From Paraburkholderia monticola (GTDB lineage Bacteria; Pseudomonadota; Gammaproteobacteria; Burkholderiales; Burkholderiaceae), in assembly GCF_001580545.1 (NCBI RefSeq), contig NZ_LRBG01000039.1:558001-622000 (forward strand): 64,000 bases of DNA, written 5' to 3'. Positions 16,683-26,106 of this stretch are shown one piece after another. How positions within the stretch are numbered: the first letter of the stretch is position 1; each line of letters begins with the position of its first letter. Below the pieces are notes generated by a model. It was not told the DNA's origin. It searched no databases and saw only the letters and a list, made by a program, of their open reading frames with translations. Position numbers and translations under genes: made by a program.

Positions 16683-17630
16683 ATGCATAGCGTCGGACTC
16701 GTCGTCTATCCCAACTTCCAGTCGCTCGCGCTCGCAGTGGCGAGCGTCTTCGAATACGCCAATCTGCTGCGCGGCGAAGCAGCCTACGAATTCAGCATCG
16801 TGTCCGAGCACGGTGGACCGATCGCTTCGTCCCAGGGGTTTTCGGTTCATAGCGAACCACTTGCCAAAGAGGGCTACGACACTCTCATCGTGGCGGGCGA
16901 CAACGAATGCCGCCTTCCCTCGACCGCGCTGGTGGATTTCCTTCGGGAAGCACCGCGCCATTCACGGCGTATTGCGTCGATCTGTACGGGTGCATTTGTT
17001 CTGGCTGCTGCAGGTCTGCTGGAAGGAAAGCGCGCGACGACACACTGGTTCCACGCGCGTGACTTCCAGAAGCAGTATCCGAACATACAGCTCGAAGAAG
17101 ACCGCATCTTCGTCGTGGATGGACAGATCTGGACGTCGGCCGGCATGAGCGCCGGCGTGGATCTCGCGCTTGCGATCGTCGAAAACGACTTCGGGCTGGA
17201 CACCTCGCGCATGGTCGCGCGCAAGCTCGTGCTGTATCAGCGGCGCGGTGGCGGCCAGTCCCAGTTTTCGGCGCTGCTGGAGATGGGCGCGCGCTCGGAC
17301 CGCGTTCAGATGGCACTCACCTACGCGAGCGAAAACCTGGCGAGCGATTTGTCGGTCGAGCGGCTGGCCGAAGCGGCACGGCTCAGTCCGCGTCAGTTCA
17401 GCCGTGTGTTTCGTGAGGAAACGGGTCAATCGCCCGCCAAGGCAGTCGAGCGGCTTCGCGTTGAAGCCGCTCGTCTGATGATGGAGACGACCCGTCACCC
17501 GATCGAGATCGTCGCGAGAGAGACAGGCTTTGGTGACCGGGAGCGGATGCGTCAGGCGTTCCTGCGTGCATTCGGTCAGCCACCACAAACCATACAGCGG
17601 GCGTCGGGTGTCACTCCCTTTGCGCTTTAA
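16683..17630 (+). CDS. GlxA family transcriptional regulator (DJ-1-like domain plus AraC HTH)
   Basis: This protein has 315 residues. The N-terminal DJ-1/PfpI-like domain includes IASICTGAFVLAAAGLLEGKRATTHW, with the Cys elbow. The C-terminal AraC helix-turn-helix includes LSVERLAEAARLSPRQFSRVF and PIEIVARETGFGDRERMRQAF. The ATG at 16683 is chosen for its GAGG site; in-frame starts at 16641-16665 lack one. It is divergent from the SDR gene and probably controls it. The effector is unknown. The next gene on the other strand ends 12 nt after its stop. Confidence 0.88.
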   Translation: MHSVGLVVYPNFQSLALAVASVFEYANLLRGEAAYEFSIVSEHGGPIASSQGFSVHSEPLAKEGYDTLIVAGDNECRLPSTALVDFLREAPRHSRRIASICTGAFVLAAAGLLEGKRATTHWFHARDFQKQYPNIQLEEDRIFVVDGQIWTSAGMSAGVDLALAIVENDFGLDTSRMVARKLVLYQRRGGGQSQFSALLEMGARSDRVQMALTYASENLASDLSVERLAEAARLSPRQFSRVFREETGQSPAKAVERLRVEAARLMMETTRHPIEIVARETGFGDRERMRQAFLRAFGQPPQTIQRASGVTPFAL

Positions 17631-17642
17631 GCGTAGTTCGCC

Positions 17643-18038
17643 TTACTGCTCGCCCGGCGTCCACTCCGGGCTATAGCCGCCCAGCGCCGGGTGATACATC
17701 TCATCCCCGGAATGCTGGGTGAATTCGACGTTGAGCCGGTCTTCGCGCAGGCCGAGAATTTCGATGCAGTGGGCGCACAGCGCTTTGGCCACGTCCATTC
17801 GCAGTTCGGGCGTCCTGCCCTTTCTGATGTCCAGCATCATGACTGCGACCGGAGTGGGCTCTTCACCGGTTTCGGGAATCCGCCAGACACCGCCGTCTCC
17901 GAGTTCTCGAATCGCGACGCTGATACGTCTGATGTCAACGGACATCATTCGCGCGTACGTCTCGCTCATCCTCAGCGCCAGGCGCCGCTTGTCGCCGACT
18001 GAATAGTGGTCGTTTACGTCCAGTTGTAAATAGGGCAT
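17643..18038 (-). CDS. Tautomerase family protein
   Basis: This 131-residue protein starts with the catalytic proline (MPYLQLDVNDHYS) and has the two beta-alpha-beta halves of the superfamily (second half VAVMMLDIRKGRTPELRMDVAKALCAHC). It differs clearly from the tautomerase at 14712 and lacks its cis-CaaD residue set, so it belongs to another subgroup. The start at 18038 is set by Pro1. It is convergent with the GlxA-type regulator. The substrate is unknown. Confidence 0.75.
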   Translation of the reverse strand: MPYLQLDVNDHYSVGDKRRLALRMSETYARMMSVDIRRISVAIRELGDGGVWRIPETGEEPTPVAVMMLDIRKGRTPELRMDVAKALCAHCIEILGLREDRLNVEFTQHSGDEMYHPALGGYSPEWTPGEQ

Positions 18039-18197
18039 GGTCGTCACACTCCTTGAAAGCCCCATTTTTCACTGGACGTGGAGCCTCTCCAATGTCAGAT
18101 GCGCAAGGTTTCCGGACACGTGAGTGATCGCGTTTGCTCGCTGAGGATCACTTTATGCGGGCAGGAATTCACCAGACGCTAGGTCCTCGGTGGTCGA

Positions 18198-18332
18198 ATG
18201 GCAGTTGATGGCAGCGCAAAGCTGACGCCTGACCTCGAGAAGTTCGGCGCCGATACGCCGATAGCCGACTTCGTGAAGTTCGCGATCGCAGCCAGCAAGT
18301 CTCCGTCGACTGCGCTTCAGGTCGCGTCATAA
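18198..18332 (+). CDS. Small hypothetical ORF (44 residues)
   Basis: A short frame (MAVDGSAKLTPDLEKFG ... DFVKFAIAASKSPSTALQVAS) lies in an otherwise empty 560-nt gap. The composition is protein-like, but there is no strong ribosome site and no family match. It may be the remnant of a larger gene. Confidence 0.25.
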   Translation: MAVDGSAKLTPDLEKFGADTPIADFVKFAIAASKSPSTALQVAS

Positions 18333-18604
18333 TTCGGGAGGGTCCGCCGCCGGGAATAGCGCGATGCGAAGCACTCCTCGACACTTGAAGACCTTTTTCG
18401 AGGTCCTGCACGATGTGGGGGATGCATGCACCAGCACGGGCACATTTGCGACCCATACCGGATCAACGCCGCATCGAGGCACGCCCCCTACTCCGCGTCC
18501 GCGCCGCGCGGAACCCCTTGTCAGGTAAGGATTTCAGGCCACAATCCGAGTAGTGGCATAGTTGCTGCTCCTTTGAGTTCAAACTTGTATTCAAGATTGA
18601 ACTC
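18333..18604. promoter_or_regulatory. Upstream region of the ureide operon
   Basis: No gene is seen in these 272 nt. They must carry the promoter of the atzF operon. The last 30 nt are the palindrome described separately. The stretch before it (18540-18574) is the most AT-rich part. Confidence 0.45.
18575..18604. promoter_or_regulatory. 30-bp near-perfect palindrome abutting the atzF start, probable GntR operator
   Basis: GAGTTCAA (18575-18582) and TTGAACTC (18597-18604) are perfect arms. The 14-nt centre contains CTTGTATTCAAG, itself almost symmetric, so 26 of 30 positions obey dyad symmetry. The core resembles FCD-type GntR operators of the TTGTATACAA kind. It touches the ATG at 18605, so the gene has no ordinary ribosome site. 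The GntR/FCD regulator at 27260 is the likely binder (inference). Confidence 0.6.
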
Positions 18605-20437
18605 ATGTCTAAAGACGCCCGCTTCAGAGTTCGCGCCCTGCTTGACGCCTATGCAAGCCACAGCACGACGCCCCGCCAGGTTGTCGAGACGTTGATCGCC
18701 AGGGCTGAGGCCTCCAGTCGTCCGGAGGTCTGGTTATCGCGCGTGAGTGCGGCCGATCTTGCCAGCCGCACTGCCGAACTCGAAGCAGCGCACGCGCGCC
18801 TGGGCGCTGGCGTCTTCGAGCGGATGCCGCTTTTCGGCGTGCCATTCGCAGTGAAGGACAATATCGATGTCGCCGGCATGCCGACCACTGCGGCCTGCGA
18901 CGCCTTCGCGTACTCGCCCCGCACCTCGGCGTTCGTCGTCAACCGACTGCTCGATGCGGGCGCCATCCTGATCGGCAAGACGAATCTCGACCAGTTCGCG
19001 ACAGGTCTGGTTGGCACGCGCTCGCCAAATGGCGGCGTGCGCCAGTTCGAATCCGACCTGCACATCTCTGGCGGATCGAGTTCGGGTTCGGCGGTCGCGG
19101 TTGCGGCCGGCCTCGTCGCGTTTGCACTCGGCACGGATACGGCAGGTTCCGGACGTGTCCCCGCCGGCTTCAACGAACTCGTGGGTCTTAAGCCAACGGC
19201 TGGCCTCGTGAGCAAGCGTGGCGTGGTACCGGCGTGCCGAAGCCTCGATTGCGTATCCATCTTCGCGCACGATGTCGGTGACGCGTGGGAAGTCCTGCTA
19301 CAGATGGCGAAGTACGACGGCGAGGATGGTTATGCGCGCCGCGTGCCATCACTCGGGCTTACCCATACGGCGTTGCGTCTCGCCGTGCCAGAGCCACTGA
19401 CCTTCTTCGAGGACGCACACGCGCAACAGGCGTTCGCCGCCACGCTCGACACGATTGGAACGCACCTCGCGCTGACGCCGGCGCGCGTGCCATTCGCACC
19501 CATGCAGCGAGCCGCGGCTCTCCTGTACGACGGCCCCTGGGTGGCTGAACGACGGGCAGCGCTCGGGTCCTTCTTCGAAACCCACCGCGCCGATATCGAT
19601 CCGGTTGTCGCGCAGGTCATCGAGAAGGCAGACAGCTACAGCGCCGCCGATGCATTCAACGGCCAGTACACGCTCGCCGCACTACGCCGCGAGGTCGAAG
19701 CGCTGTTCGAGGCAGTCGATGTCCTGATCGTGCCAACCACACCGACGCATCCGACCTTCGATGAAGTACGCGCGGACCCGATCCGCACGAACAGCCAGCT
19801 TGGTGTCTACACCAACTTCGTGAATCTGCTCGACCTGTGTGCGCTCGCCGTGCCGGCCGTGCGCCGGACCGATGGCCTGCCGGCGGGGGTGACGCTGATT
19901 GCCCCGGCGGGCGCCGACCAGCGTCTCGCCGTACTCGGCGCGCAGATCCAGGCGCTCTTCATGGCGCACGCCGCGGCGGACGACGCCGCCCGCATCGCCG
20001 CCAGACCACTGCCGTTCGAAGAGCCTACTGTGACGCTCGCCGTCGTCGGTGCTCATCTTCGAGGGCAGCCGCTCTGCTGGCAACTGCTCGAAGCCGCTGC
20101 GCGTTTCGTCGAAACCACCACCACATCCGCGCAGTACCGCCTCTATGCGCTCGCCGGCACGTCACCGCCCAAGCCGGCGCTGGTGCACACGCCCCGCGAG
20201 GCTGGCCAGCCCATCGAGATCGAGTTGTGGGAAGTGCCGCTGCGCAGCTTTGGCGCTTTTGTTGCCCGGGTGCCCGCACCGCTCGGCATCGGCAGCGTGC
20301 AGACAGCCGGTGGACTCGTGGTCAAAGGTTTTATCTGCGAGCCCTCGGGGGTCGGCCCGGGCAGCGGCGCGCGTGACATTACCGGGTTCGGCGGCTGGCG
20401 CGCATGGCTTGCCACAGCGGCCGAAGCACAAGCCTGA
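18605..20437 (+). CDS. atzF: Allophanate hydrolase (AtzF type)
   Basis: This is a 610-residue amidase-signature enzyme that converts allophanate to ammonia and CO2, the last step of biuret, cyanurate and urea-amidolyase pathways. The Ser-cisSer-Lys triad is visible as Lys84 (PFAVKDN), Ser158 (GGSSSGSA) and Ser182 (DTAGSGRVPAGF). Their spacing equals that of AtzF from Pseudomonas ADP (Lys91, Ser165, Ser189). A C-terminal domain of about 140 residues follows (ending VGPGSGARDITGFGGWRAWL), as in AtzF. It heads the operon behind the palindrome at 18575-18604. It acts in the cytosol. Confidence 0.92.
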   Translation: MSKDARFRVRALLDAYASHSTTPRQVVETLIARAEASSRPEVWLSRVSAADLASRTAELEAAHARLGAGVFERMPLFGVPFAVKDNIDVAGMPTTAACDAFAYSPRTSAFVVNRLLDAGAILIGKTNLDQFATGLVGTRSPNGGVRQFESDLHISGGSSSGSAVAVAAGLVAFALGTDTAGSGRVPAGFNELVGLKPTAGLVSKRGVVPACRSLDCVSIFAHDVGDAWEVLLQMAKYDGEDGYARRVPSLGLTHTALRLAVPEPLTFFEDAHAQQAFAATLDTIGTHLALTPARVPFAPMQRAAALLYDGPWVAERRAALGSFFETHRADIDPVVAQVIEKADSYSAADAFNGQYTLAALRREVEALFEAVDVLIVPTTPTHPTFDEVRADPIRTNSQLGVYTNFVNLLDLCALAVPAVRRTDGLPAGVTLIAPAGADQRLAVLGAQIQALFMAHAAADDAARIAARPLPFEEPTVTLAVVGAHLRGQPLCWQLLEAAARFVETTTTSAQYRLYALAGTSPPKPALVHTPREAGQPIEIELWEVPLRSFGAFVARVPAPLGIGSVQTAGGLVVKGFICEPSGVGPGSGARDITGFGGWRAWLATAAEAQA

Positions 20438-20488
20438 ATCGCTATGCAATCTTGAATCTAACGAATCGAATTCACGAGGAGTCCAACC

Positions 20489-21586
20489 ATGACCAGGCGT
20501 CGCGATTTTCTCAAGGGGGCAGGCGCCCTCGCCCTCGGCAGCGCATTCCCGTTCGATCTCGCCTTCGGCGCCGAACCACTGACGGTCGGCGTCGTCTACG
20601 TCGGCTCGCGCGGCGACTACGGCTACAACCAGGCTCAGGCGCAGGCGGCTGCCGTCATCAAGAAGCTGCCGAACGTGAAGGTCGTCGAGGAGGAGAACGT
20701 CCCCGAGACCGTCGCCGCGCAAAAGACGATGGAAGCAATGATCGAGCAGGACGGCGCGACGCTCATCTTCGCGACCTCGTTTGGCTACTTCGATCCGCAT
20801 GTGCTGAAGATGGCCGCGAAATATCCGAAGGTCCACTTCGCGCATTGCGGTGGCCTATGGAAGAGCGGCAATCCTGCCAACATCTCGAGCTACTTTGGCT
20901 ACATCGACGAATGCCAGTACCTGAACGGTGTCGTGGCGGGCCATGCCAGCAAAACGAAGAAGCTCGGCTTCGTCGCGGCCAAGCCTATTCCGCAGGTGCT
21001 GCGCAATATCAACTCGTTCACGCTGGGCGCGCAATCGGTGGATCCGTCGATCACGACGCACGTCATTTTCACGGGTGACTGGTCCATGCCGGTGAAGGAA
21101 GCGGAAGCCGCGAACAGTCTCGTCGATCAGGGTTGCGACGTGCTGACGTGCCACGTCGATGGTCCGAAAGTCGTGATCGAGACGGCGGAAAAGCGCGGCG
21201 CAATGAGTTGCGGTTACCACGCGAGCCAGGCGGCGCTGGCGCCGAAGGGCTATCTGACCGGCGCCGAATGGGATTGGGCGACGCCCTACAAACTCCTCGT
21301 TACCCATGCGCAGACGAACAAGCCGCAACCGAACATCCTGCGTGGCGGCCTGCGCGAAGGTTTCGTGAAGATGTCGCCGTACGGCGCGAAGGTGACGCCG
21401 GATGCCCGCACCAACGCCGACGCCGTGAAGGCGAAGATGGTTGCGGGCGACTACGTAATCTTCAAGGGGCCGATGAAGGACAACAAGGGTGCCAGCGCCA
21501 TTGCGTCCGGCACGAGTTACGCGCAGACCGACATCGCACTCGAAAGCATGAATTACCTGGTTGCCGGTGTGGTTGGCCAGATCTGA
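20489..21586 (+). CDS. BMP family ABC transporter substrate-binding protein, Tat-exported
   Basis: This periplasmic binding protein has 365 residues and belongs to the BMP (basic membrane protein, PnrA/Med) family: VGVVYVGSRGDYGYNQAQ, ATSFGYFDPHVLKMAAKYP and the late SGTSYAQTDIAL. BMP proteins usually bring in nucleosides. The N-terminus MTRRRDFLKGAGALALG is a clear twin-arginine signal, so it is exported folded. It sits between atzF and two BMP-type permeases, and its cargo is therefore probably biuret, triuret or a related ureide (inference). An AGGAG ribosome site precedes the ATG. Confidence 0.85.
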   Translation: MTRRRDFLKGAGALALGSAFPFDLAFGAEPLTVGVVYVGSRGDYGYNQAQAQAAAVIKKLPNVKVVEEENVPETVAAQKTMEAMIEQDGATLIFATSFGYFDPHVLKMAAKYPKVHFAHCGGLWKSGNPANISSYFGYIDECQYLNGVVAGHASKTKKLGFVAAKPIPQVLRNINSFTLGAQSVDPSITTHVIFTGDWSMPVKEAEAANSLVDQGCDVLTCHVDGPKVVIETAEKRGAMSCGYHASQAALAPKGYLTGAEWDWATPYKLLVTHAQTNKPQPNILRGGLREGFVKMSPYGAKVTPDARTNADAVKAKMVAGDYVIFKGPMKDNKGASAIASGTSYAQTDIALESMNYLVAGVVGQI

Positions 21587-21616
21587 GGATCGTTCGTGTC
21601 CTCGCGAGGAGTCGTG

Positions 21617-22771
21617 ATGTCCGCTTCCCTTTCTCCCGCTCAGGGGCAGTCGCGAAGACTGCCCGCAGCCCTTGCGCGTATGCTGCTTGCCGTGTTGCCC
21701 GCGTTGCCGACGCTCTGTGCGGTCGCAGCCACGCTGGTCCTGTTCGGCGCGTTTCTGCTCGTCCAGGGACAGCCGGCCGCTGAAGCCCTTCGCCTCATTG
21801 GCCAGGGCGCGTTCGGCTCGTCGTTCGCGTGGCAGAACACCTTGCTGCGCGCCGCGCCGCTCATGCTCACGGCACTGTGCGTCGCGCTGCCCGCTCAGGT
21901 CGGTCTGATCGTCATTGGCGGCGAAGGCGCGCTTGCGCTGGGCGGCCTCGCCGCGGCGATCGTGCCTCAGTGCCTGCCGCACGCCACGCCCTGGTTCATT
22001 GCCACTCCCTTGATGGCGCTAGCCGGCATGCTCGCGGGCGGACTGTGGATCACTGCGGTGGGCGCAATGCGTCAATGGCGTGGCGTGAACGAGACCATCA
22101 GCAGCCTGTTGATGTCGTACATCGCCATCGCCGTTTTCAAGTTTCTCGTCGAAGGACCGCTGCGCGATCCCGCAAGTCTGAACAAGCCGTCCACGCTGCC
22201 CATTCCCGACGCCATGACCATCGGTTCGCTGCCGGGTCTCGACGTGCACTGGGGGCTCTTCTGGGGCGTGCTCGCATGCCTCGCCGCGTGGGTGCTCGTA
22301 CGCCGCAGCACGCTCGGATTTGCCATGCGGGTGACGGGCGGCAACGTGCGAGCGGCACGTCTCGTCGGCCTGCCGGTGGGCAAACTTGCGCTCGCCGCCT
22401 GCGCGCTGGGTGGAGCCTCGGCTGGACTCGCCGGGATGTTCGAAGTGACGGCCGTGCAGGGCAGCGCGAATGCATCGCTGCTCTCGGGCTACGGCTATGC
22501 GGGCATCCTCGTCGCGTTCGCGGCGCGGCAGAATCCGTTCGCCGTGATCGTCTGCGCGTTGATGGTCGGCGGCATCGAGGCGAGCGGCAGCCTGCTGCAA
22601 CGACGCCTCGATCTACCCGACGCCGCCACGCTCGTACTGCAGGGCTTGCTGTTCGCGAATCTACTGGCCTGGGAAGCACTGGCTCCTCGCCTTGCCACCT
22701 GGCGCGTGAGGCTGCAGGCTGCCGCGCTCGACGCCTCTTCTGTTTCGCTGGAGCGTACTCACCATGTCTGA
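21617..22771 (+). CDS. ABC transporter permease (BMP/nucleoside type), first subunit
   Basis: This inner-membrane permease of 384 residues has about nine hydrophobic segments, with IVIGGEGALALGGLAAA, GVNETISSLLMSYIA and the coupling-type VTGGNVRAARLVGLPVGKL. These are typical of the YufP/NupB-like permeases that pair with BMP binding proteins. The ATG at 21617 is preferred (GAGGAG 8 nt upstream) over a GTG at 21596. It overlaps the next permease gene by 8 nt. Confidence 0.85.
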   Translation: MSASLSPAQGQSRRLPAALARMLLAVLPALPTLCAVAATLVLFGAFLLVQGQPAAEALRLIGQGAFGSSFAWQNTLLRAAPLMLTALCVALPAQVGLIVIGGEGALALGGLAAAIVPQCLPHATPWFIATPLMALAGMLAGGLWITAVGAMRQWRGVNETISSLLMSYIAIAVFKFLVEGPLRDPASLNKPSTLPIPDAMTIGSLPGLDVHWGLFWGVLACLAAWVLVRRSTLGFAMRVTGGNVRAARLVGLPVGKLALAACALGGASAGLAGMFEVTAVQGSANASLLSGYGYAGILVAFAARQNPFAVIVCALMVGGIEASGSLLQRRLDLPDAATLVLQGLLFANLLAWEALAPRLATWRVRLQAAALDASSVSLERTHHV

Positions 22772-23690
22772 CCTTCATTCGCCCGTGGCGGTGCTGCTGC
22801 TTTCGCTCTTCGCGGGAGCCATCCGCGTGAGTACGCCCTACCTGTTCGTGAGCCTCGGCGAATGCCTCACCGAAAAGGGCGGCCGCGTGAACCTCGGCCT
22901 CGAGGGGATTCTCGTCTCCGGCGCCATGTGCGGATACGCCGGCTCGTATCTGTTCGGGTCCCCGTGGCTCGGTGTGCTCGCGGCGGCGGCGGCCGGTCTG
23001 GTGCTCGGCTGCCTGCACGGGCTCGTCTGCTCGCTGCCGCGTGTTTCCGATATCGCGTTCGGCATCGCACTCATGCTGTTTGGCACCGGCCTTGCGTTTT
23101 ATCTCGGCAAGCCGTTCATCGAACCGCAGGCACCGATGCTCCCGTCGATCGATCTCGGCGCGTGGGCTGCCTCGCCGCAAGTGCACAACGCGCTGCACAT
23201 CAACCTGCTGTTCGTGATTGGCGTCGTGCTTGCCGTCGCCCTGCAGTGGGGGCTGCGCTCGATGCGCTGGGGCATGACGCTGCGGCTCGTGGGCGAGAAC
23301 GCCGAGAGCGCCCGCGCGATGGGCTATCCCGTCACGCGCGTGCGCGTCATCGCGACGGCGGTGGGCGGCCTCTTCGCCGGTGTGGGTGGCGCCTATCTCT
23401 CGCTCGTTTATCCCGGCAGCTGGAACGAAGGACTCTCGAGCGGCCAGGGTCTCATGGCCGTCGCGCTGGTGATCTTCGCACGATGGCAGCCGCTGCGCTG
23501 TCTCTGGGCCGCCCTGCTGTTCGGCGCCGCCGGGGCACTCGGCCCAGCCCTGCAGGCGATCGGTGTGACGAGCGGCTACTACCTCTTCAACGCCGCCCCC
23601 TACGTGCTGACGCTCGCACTCATGATCATCAACTGCCGCCCCGATCGAACGCTGGCGGGCGCACCTGGCGAGCTGAGCCTGACACGGTGA
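22764..23690 (+). CDS. ABC transporter permease (BMP/nucleoside type), second subunit
   Basis: This 308-residue second permease of the importer has LFVSLGECLTEKGGRVNLGLEGILVSGA near the N-terminus and TLRLVGENAESARAMGYPVTRVR as the ATPase-coupling loop. The family is that of YufQ/NupC-like subunits. It starts within the last codons of the first permease gene, which keeps the two in a fixed ratio. It is followed 68 nt later by the biuret hydrolase gene, so transport and catabolic genes are interleaved. Confidence 0.85.
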   Translation: MSDLHSPVAVLLLSLFAGAIRVSTPYLFVSLGECLTEKGGRVNLGLEGILVSGAMCGYAGSYLFGSPWLGVLAAAAAGLVLGCLHGLVCSLPRVSDIAFGIALMLFGTGLAFYLGKPFIEPQAPMLPSIDLGAWAASPQVHNALHINLLFVIGVVLAVALQWGLRSMRWGMTLRLVGENAESARAMGYPVTRVRVIATAVGGLFAGVGGAYLSLVYPGSWNEGLSSGQGLMAVALVIFARWQPLRCLWAALLFGAAGALGPALQAIGVTSGYYLFNAAPYVLTLALMIINCRPDRTLAGAPGELSLTR

Positions 23691-23758
23691 GCGCATGCGC
23701 CACCTGACCGATCTCAGCCTCGTGTGACGCTCACACAGCGCGCCAACGGAGAATCAAC

Positions 23759-24451
23759 ATGACCCGCTACCTCGAAGCCCGTCCCTATCCCTGGCCTTAC
23801 GACGGCAACCTGCGCCCCGACAACACGGCGCTCATCATCATCGACATGCAGACCGACTTCTGCGGCCACGGCGGCTATGTCGACAAGATGGGCTACGACC
23901 TCTCACTCACCCGCGCACCGATCGAGCCGATCAAGCGGGTCCTCGCGCCGATGCGTGAACTCGGCTTCACGATCATCCACACGCGAGAAGGACATCGCCC
24001 GGATCTGTCCGACCTGCCCGCGAACAAGCGCTGGCGCAGCCGACAGGCGGGCACGAACGGCGTGGGCATCGGTGACGTCGGACCGTGTGGACGCATTCTC
24101 GTGCGCGGCGAGCCGGGCTGGGAAATCATCGACGAACTCGCGCCGCTGCCTGGCGAGATCATCATCGACAAGCCCGGCAAGGGCTCATTCTGCGCGACGG
24201 ACCTCGAACTGATCCTGCGCACGCGCGGCATTGCCAATCTCGTGCTCACGGGCATCACGACCGATGTCTGCGTTCATACGACGATGCGCGAGGCGAATGA
24301 CCGCGGTTTCGAATGCACATTACTGGCGGATTGCTGTGGCGCGACCGACAGAAGCAACCACGCCGCCGCGCTGAACATGGTGCTGATGCAAGGCGGCGTG
24401 TTCGGCACGGTCTCCGATTCGGCGGCGCTCGTCGCCGCCCTGGAGCGCTGA
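23759..24451 (+). CDS. biuH: Biuret amidohydrolase (isochorismatase-fold cysteine hydrolase)
   Basis: This 230-residue enzyme hydrolyses biuret to allophanate and ammonia. It shows features of characterised BiuH: PYPWPYDGNLRPDNTALIIIDMQTDF at the N-terminus, GYVDKMGYDLSL, GRILVRGEPGWEIID and a catalytic triad at Asp29, Lys138 (IIDKPGKGSF) and Cys171 (TTDVCVHTTMREAND). The product is the substrate of AtzF at the head of the operon. A GGAGA ribosome site precedes the ATG. The double ATPase gene starts 2 nt after its stop. Confidence 0.9.
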   Translation: MTRYLEARPYPWPYDGNLRPDNTALIIIDMQTDFCGHGGYVDKMGYDLSLTRAPIEPIKRVLAPMRELGFTIIHTREGHRPDLSDLPANKRWRSRQAGTNGVGIGDVGPCGRILVRGEPGWEIIDELAPLPGEIIIDKPGKGSFCATDLELILRTRGIANLVLTGITTDVCVHTTMREANDRGFECTLLADCCGATDRSNHAAALNMVLMQGGVFGTVSDSAALVAALER

Positions 24452-24453
24452 CC

Positions 24454-26067
24454 ATGGCTACCGCGACGCGCGCACTCGGTGTCGAGGTAATCGGCGCCAG
24501 CAAATCATTCGGTGCGTTCCGCGCACTCGACGACGTCACGCTCACGGTGGCGCCAGGAACCGTTCACGCGCTGCTCGGGGAAAACGGCGCGGGCAAGAGC
24601 ACGCTCGTGAAGGGGCTCGTCGGCTACGGCGTGCTCGATCACGGCGCGATTCGGGCCGACGGTCGCGAGGTGCACATTACGTCGCCGCGCGATGCCCAGG
24701 CGCTCGGCATCGGCATGGTCTACCAGCATTTCACGCTCGCGGCGGGGCTTAGCGTCGAGGAGAACCTGTTGCTCGCGCGCGGCAAGCTGCCCTGGAAGAT
24801 CGACTGGCCGGCCGAGCGCGCCGCGCTCGACGCGTTCATGCGCCGCATGCCCTTTCGGCTCGAACTCGACGCACCGGTGTCATCGCTCGCCGCGGGAGAG
24901 AAACAGAAACTCGAAATCCTCAAGCAACTGTACCTGGAACAACGCTTCCTGATCCTCGACGAACCGACCTCCGTGCTCACCCCTCAGGAAGCCGACGAAG
25001 TGCTTGGCTTGATGCGCGCGTTTGCTTCGCGCGGAGACCTCACGGTATTGATGATCACGCACAAGTTCCGCGAGGTGATGGCCTATGCCGACAGCGTGAC
25101 CGTGCTGCGCAAGGGGCGGTTCGTCGGCACCTGTGCCGTGGCCGACACCGATCGTGACCGTCTGGCCGCGTGGATGATGGGTGGCGACGCGAGCGTCGAA
25201 ACGCGTGAGGGCGCCGCCGAAGACGCCGGCGAGCGACGTCTCGCGCGCCGGCAGTGCTCGCCGGATGCGCCGGTACGTCTCGCGCTATCGAAGCTCTCGG
25301 TCGTCGACGACCGCGGCCACGCCGCCGTGCGTGAGGCAACATTAGACGTGTGTGCAGGAGAGATACTCGGGCTCGCGGGCATCTCGGGCAACGGCCAGAA
25401 GGAACTGATCGAAGCGCTCGTTGGCCAGCGCAAGGTTCAGTCGGGTGGGATGAGTGTAGAGGGCGCGCCCTATGCCGCGACACGCGAAGAGATGACCCGC
25501 ATGCGGGTGTTCGCGCTACCTGAAGAGCCGCTGCGCAACGCGTGCGTTGCGGGCATGAGCGTGGCCGAGAACATGGCGTCGCGGGATTTCGACCGCGCGC
25601 CGCTGCGGCGCGGTGGATGGTGGCTCGACCGTCGCGCCATGCGCTCGCGCGCCGAACGCCTGATCACAGAGTTCAACGTGCGGCCACCGTTGCCCGAGCG
25701 CGCCATCGGCACGCTTTCGGGTGGCAATGTGCAGCGCGCCGTGCTGGCGCGCGAGCTTGGGCAGGACGTCAACGTCCTGATCGTCGCGAATCCGGTGTTC
25801 GGGCTTGACTTCGCTTCTGTTGCGGACATTCATGCCCGCATTCTCACTGCGCGAGATGCCGGTGCAGCTGTCCTGCTCGTGAGCGAAGACCTCGACGAAC
25901 TGATGGAGCTCGCCGACCGCATCGTCGTGATGGCCGAAGGACGTCTCGTCTACGAGACCGCGGCGAGCGACGCCGACCGCGTGGTGCTCGGGCGTCACAT
26001 GGCCGGTCATGGCGATGAGGCCAGCCCACAGGTGTCTGAGCCGGCAGTGCTGCACGCGAGCGCCTGA
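24454..26067 (+). CDS. ABC transporter ATP-binding protein with two ATPase domains
   Basis: This 537-residue double ATPase is of the sugar/nucleoside importer type. The first domain has a good Walker A (GENGAGKST, near residue 43), a signature-like SLAAGEKQKLEILK and Walker B (FLILDEPTSVL). The second has the usual degenerate Walker A (GISGNGQKE), signature TLSGGNVQRAVLAREL and LLVSEDLDELMELADR. It energises the two permeases upstream. The start at 24454 lies two bases after the biuH stop; a longer frame into biuH is shadow. Confidence 0.88.
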   Translation: MATATRALGVEVIGASKSFGAFRALDDVTLTVAPGTVHALLGENGAGKSTLVKGLVGYGVLDHGAIRADGREVHITSPRDAQALGIGMVYQHFTLAAGLSVEENLLLARGKLPWKIDWPAERAALDAFMRRMPFRLELDAPVSSLAAGEKQKLEILKQLYLEQRFLILDEPTSVLTPQEADEVLGLMRAFASRGDLTVLMITHKFREVMAYADSVTVLRKGRFVGTCAVADTDRDRLAAWMMGGDASVETREGAAEDAGERRLARRQCSPDAPVRLALSKLSVVDDRGHAAVREATLDVCAGEILGLAGISGNGQKELIEALVGQRKVQSGGMSVEGAPYAATREEMTRMRVFALPEEPLRNACVAGMSVAENMASRDFDRAPLRRGGWWLDRRAMRSRAERLITEFNVRPPLPERAIGTLSGGNVQRAVLARELGQDVNVLIVANPVFGLDFASVADIHARILTARDAGAAVLLVSEDLDELMELADRIVVMAEGRLVYETAASDADRVVLGRHMAGHGDEASPQVSEPAVLHASA

Positions 26068-26106
26068 GCAACGCGTTAGCGACAACACAAAGGAGAAACG
26101 AAAGCG

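Noticed and set aside
18169..18456. Leftward 95-residue frame in the gap before atzF
   Set aside because: Low-complexity Arg/Ser-rich composition, no ribosome site, and it is overlapped by a better small frame on the other strand.
19837..20376. Rightward 179-residue frame inside atzF
   Set aside because: It is an alternate-frame shadow of the conserved AtzF C-terminal part with Arg-rich composition.
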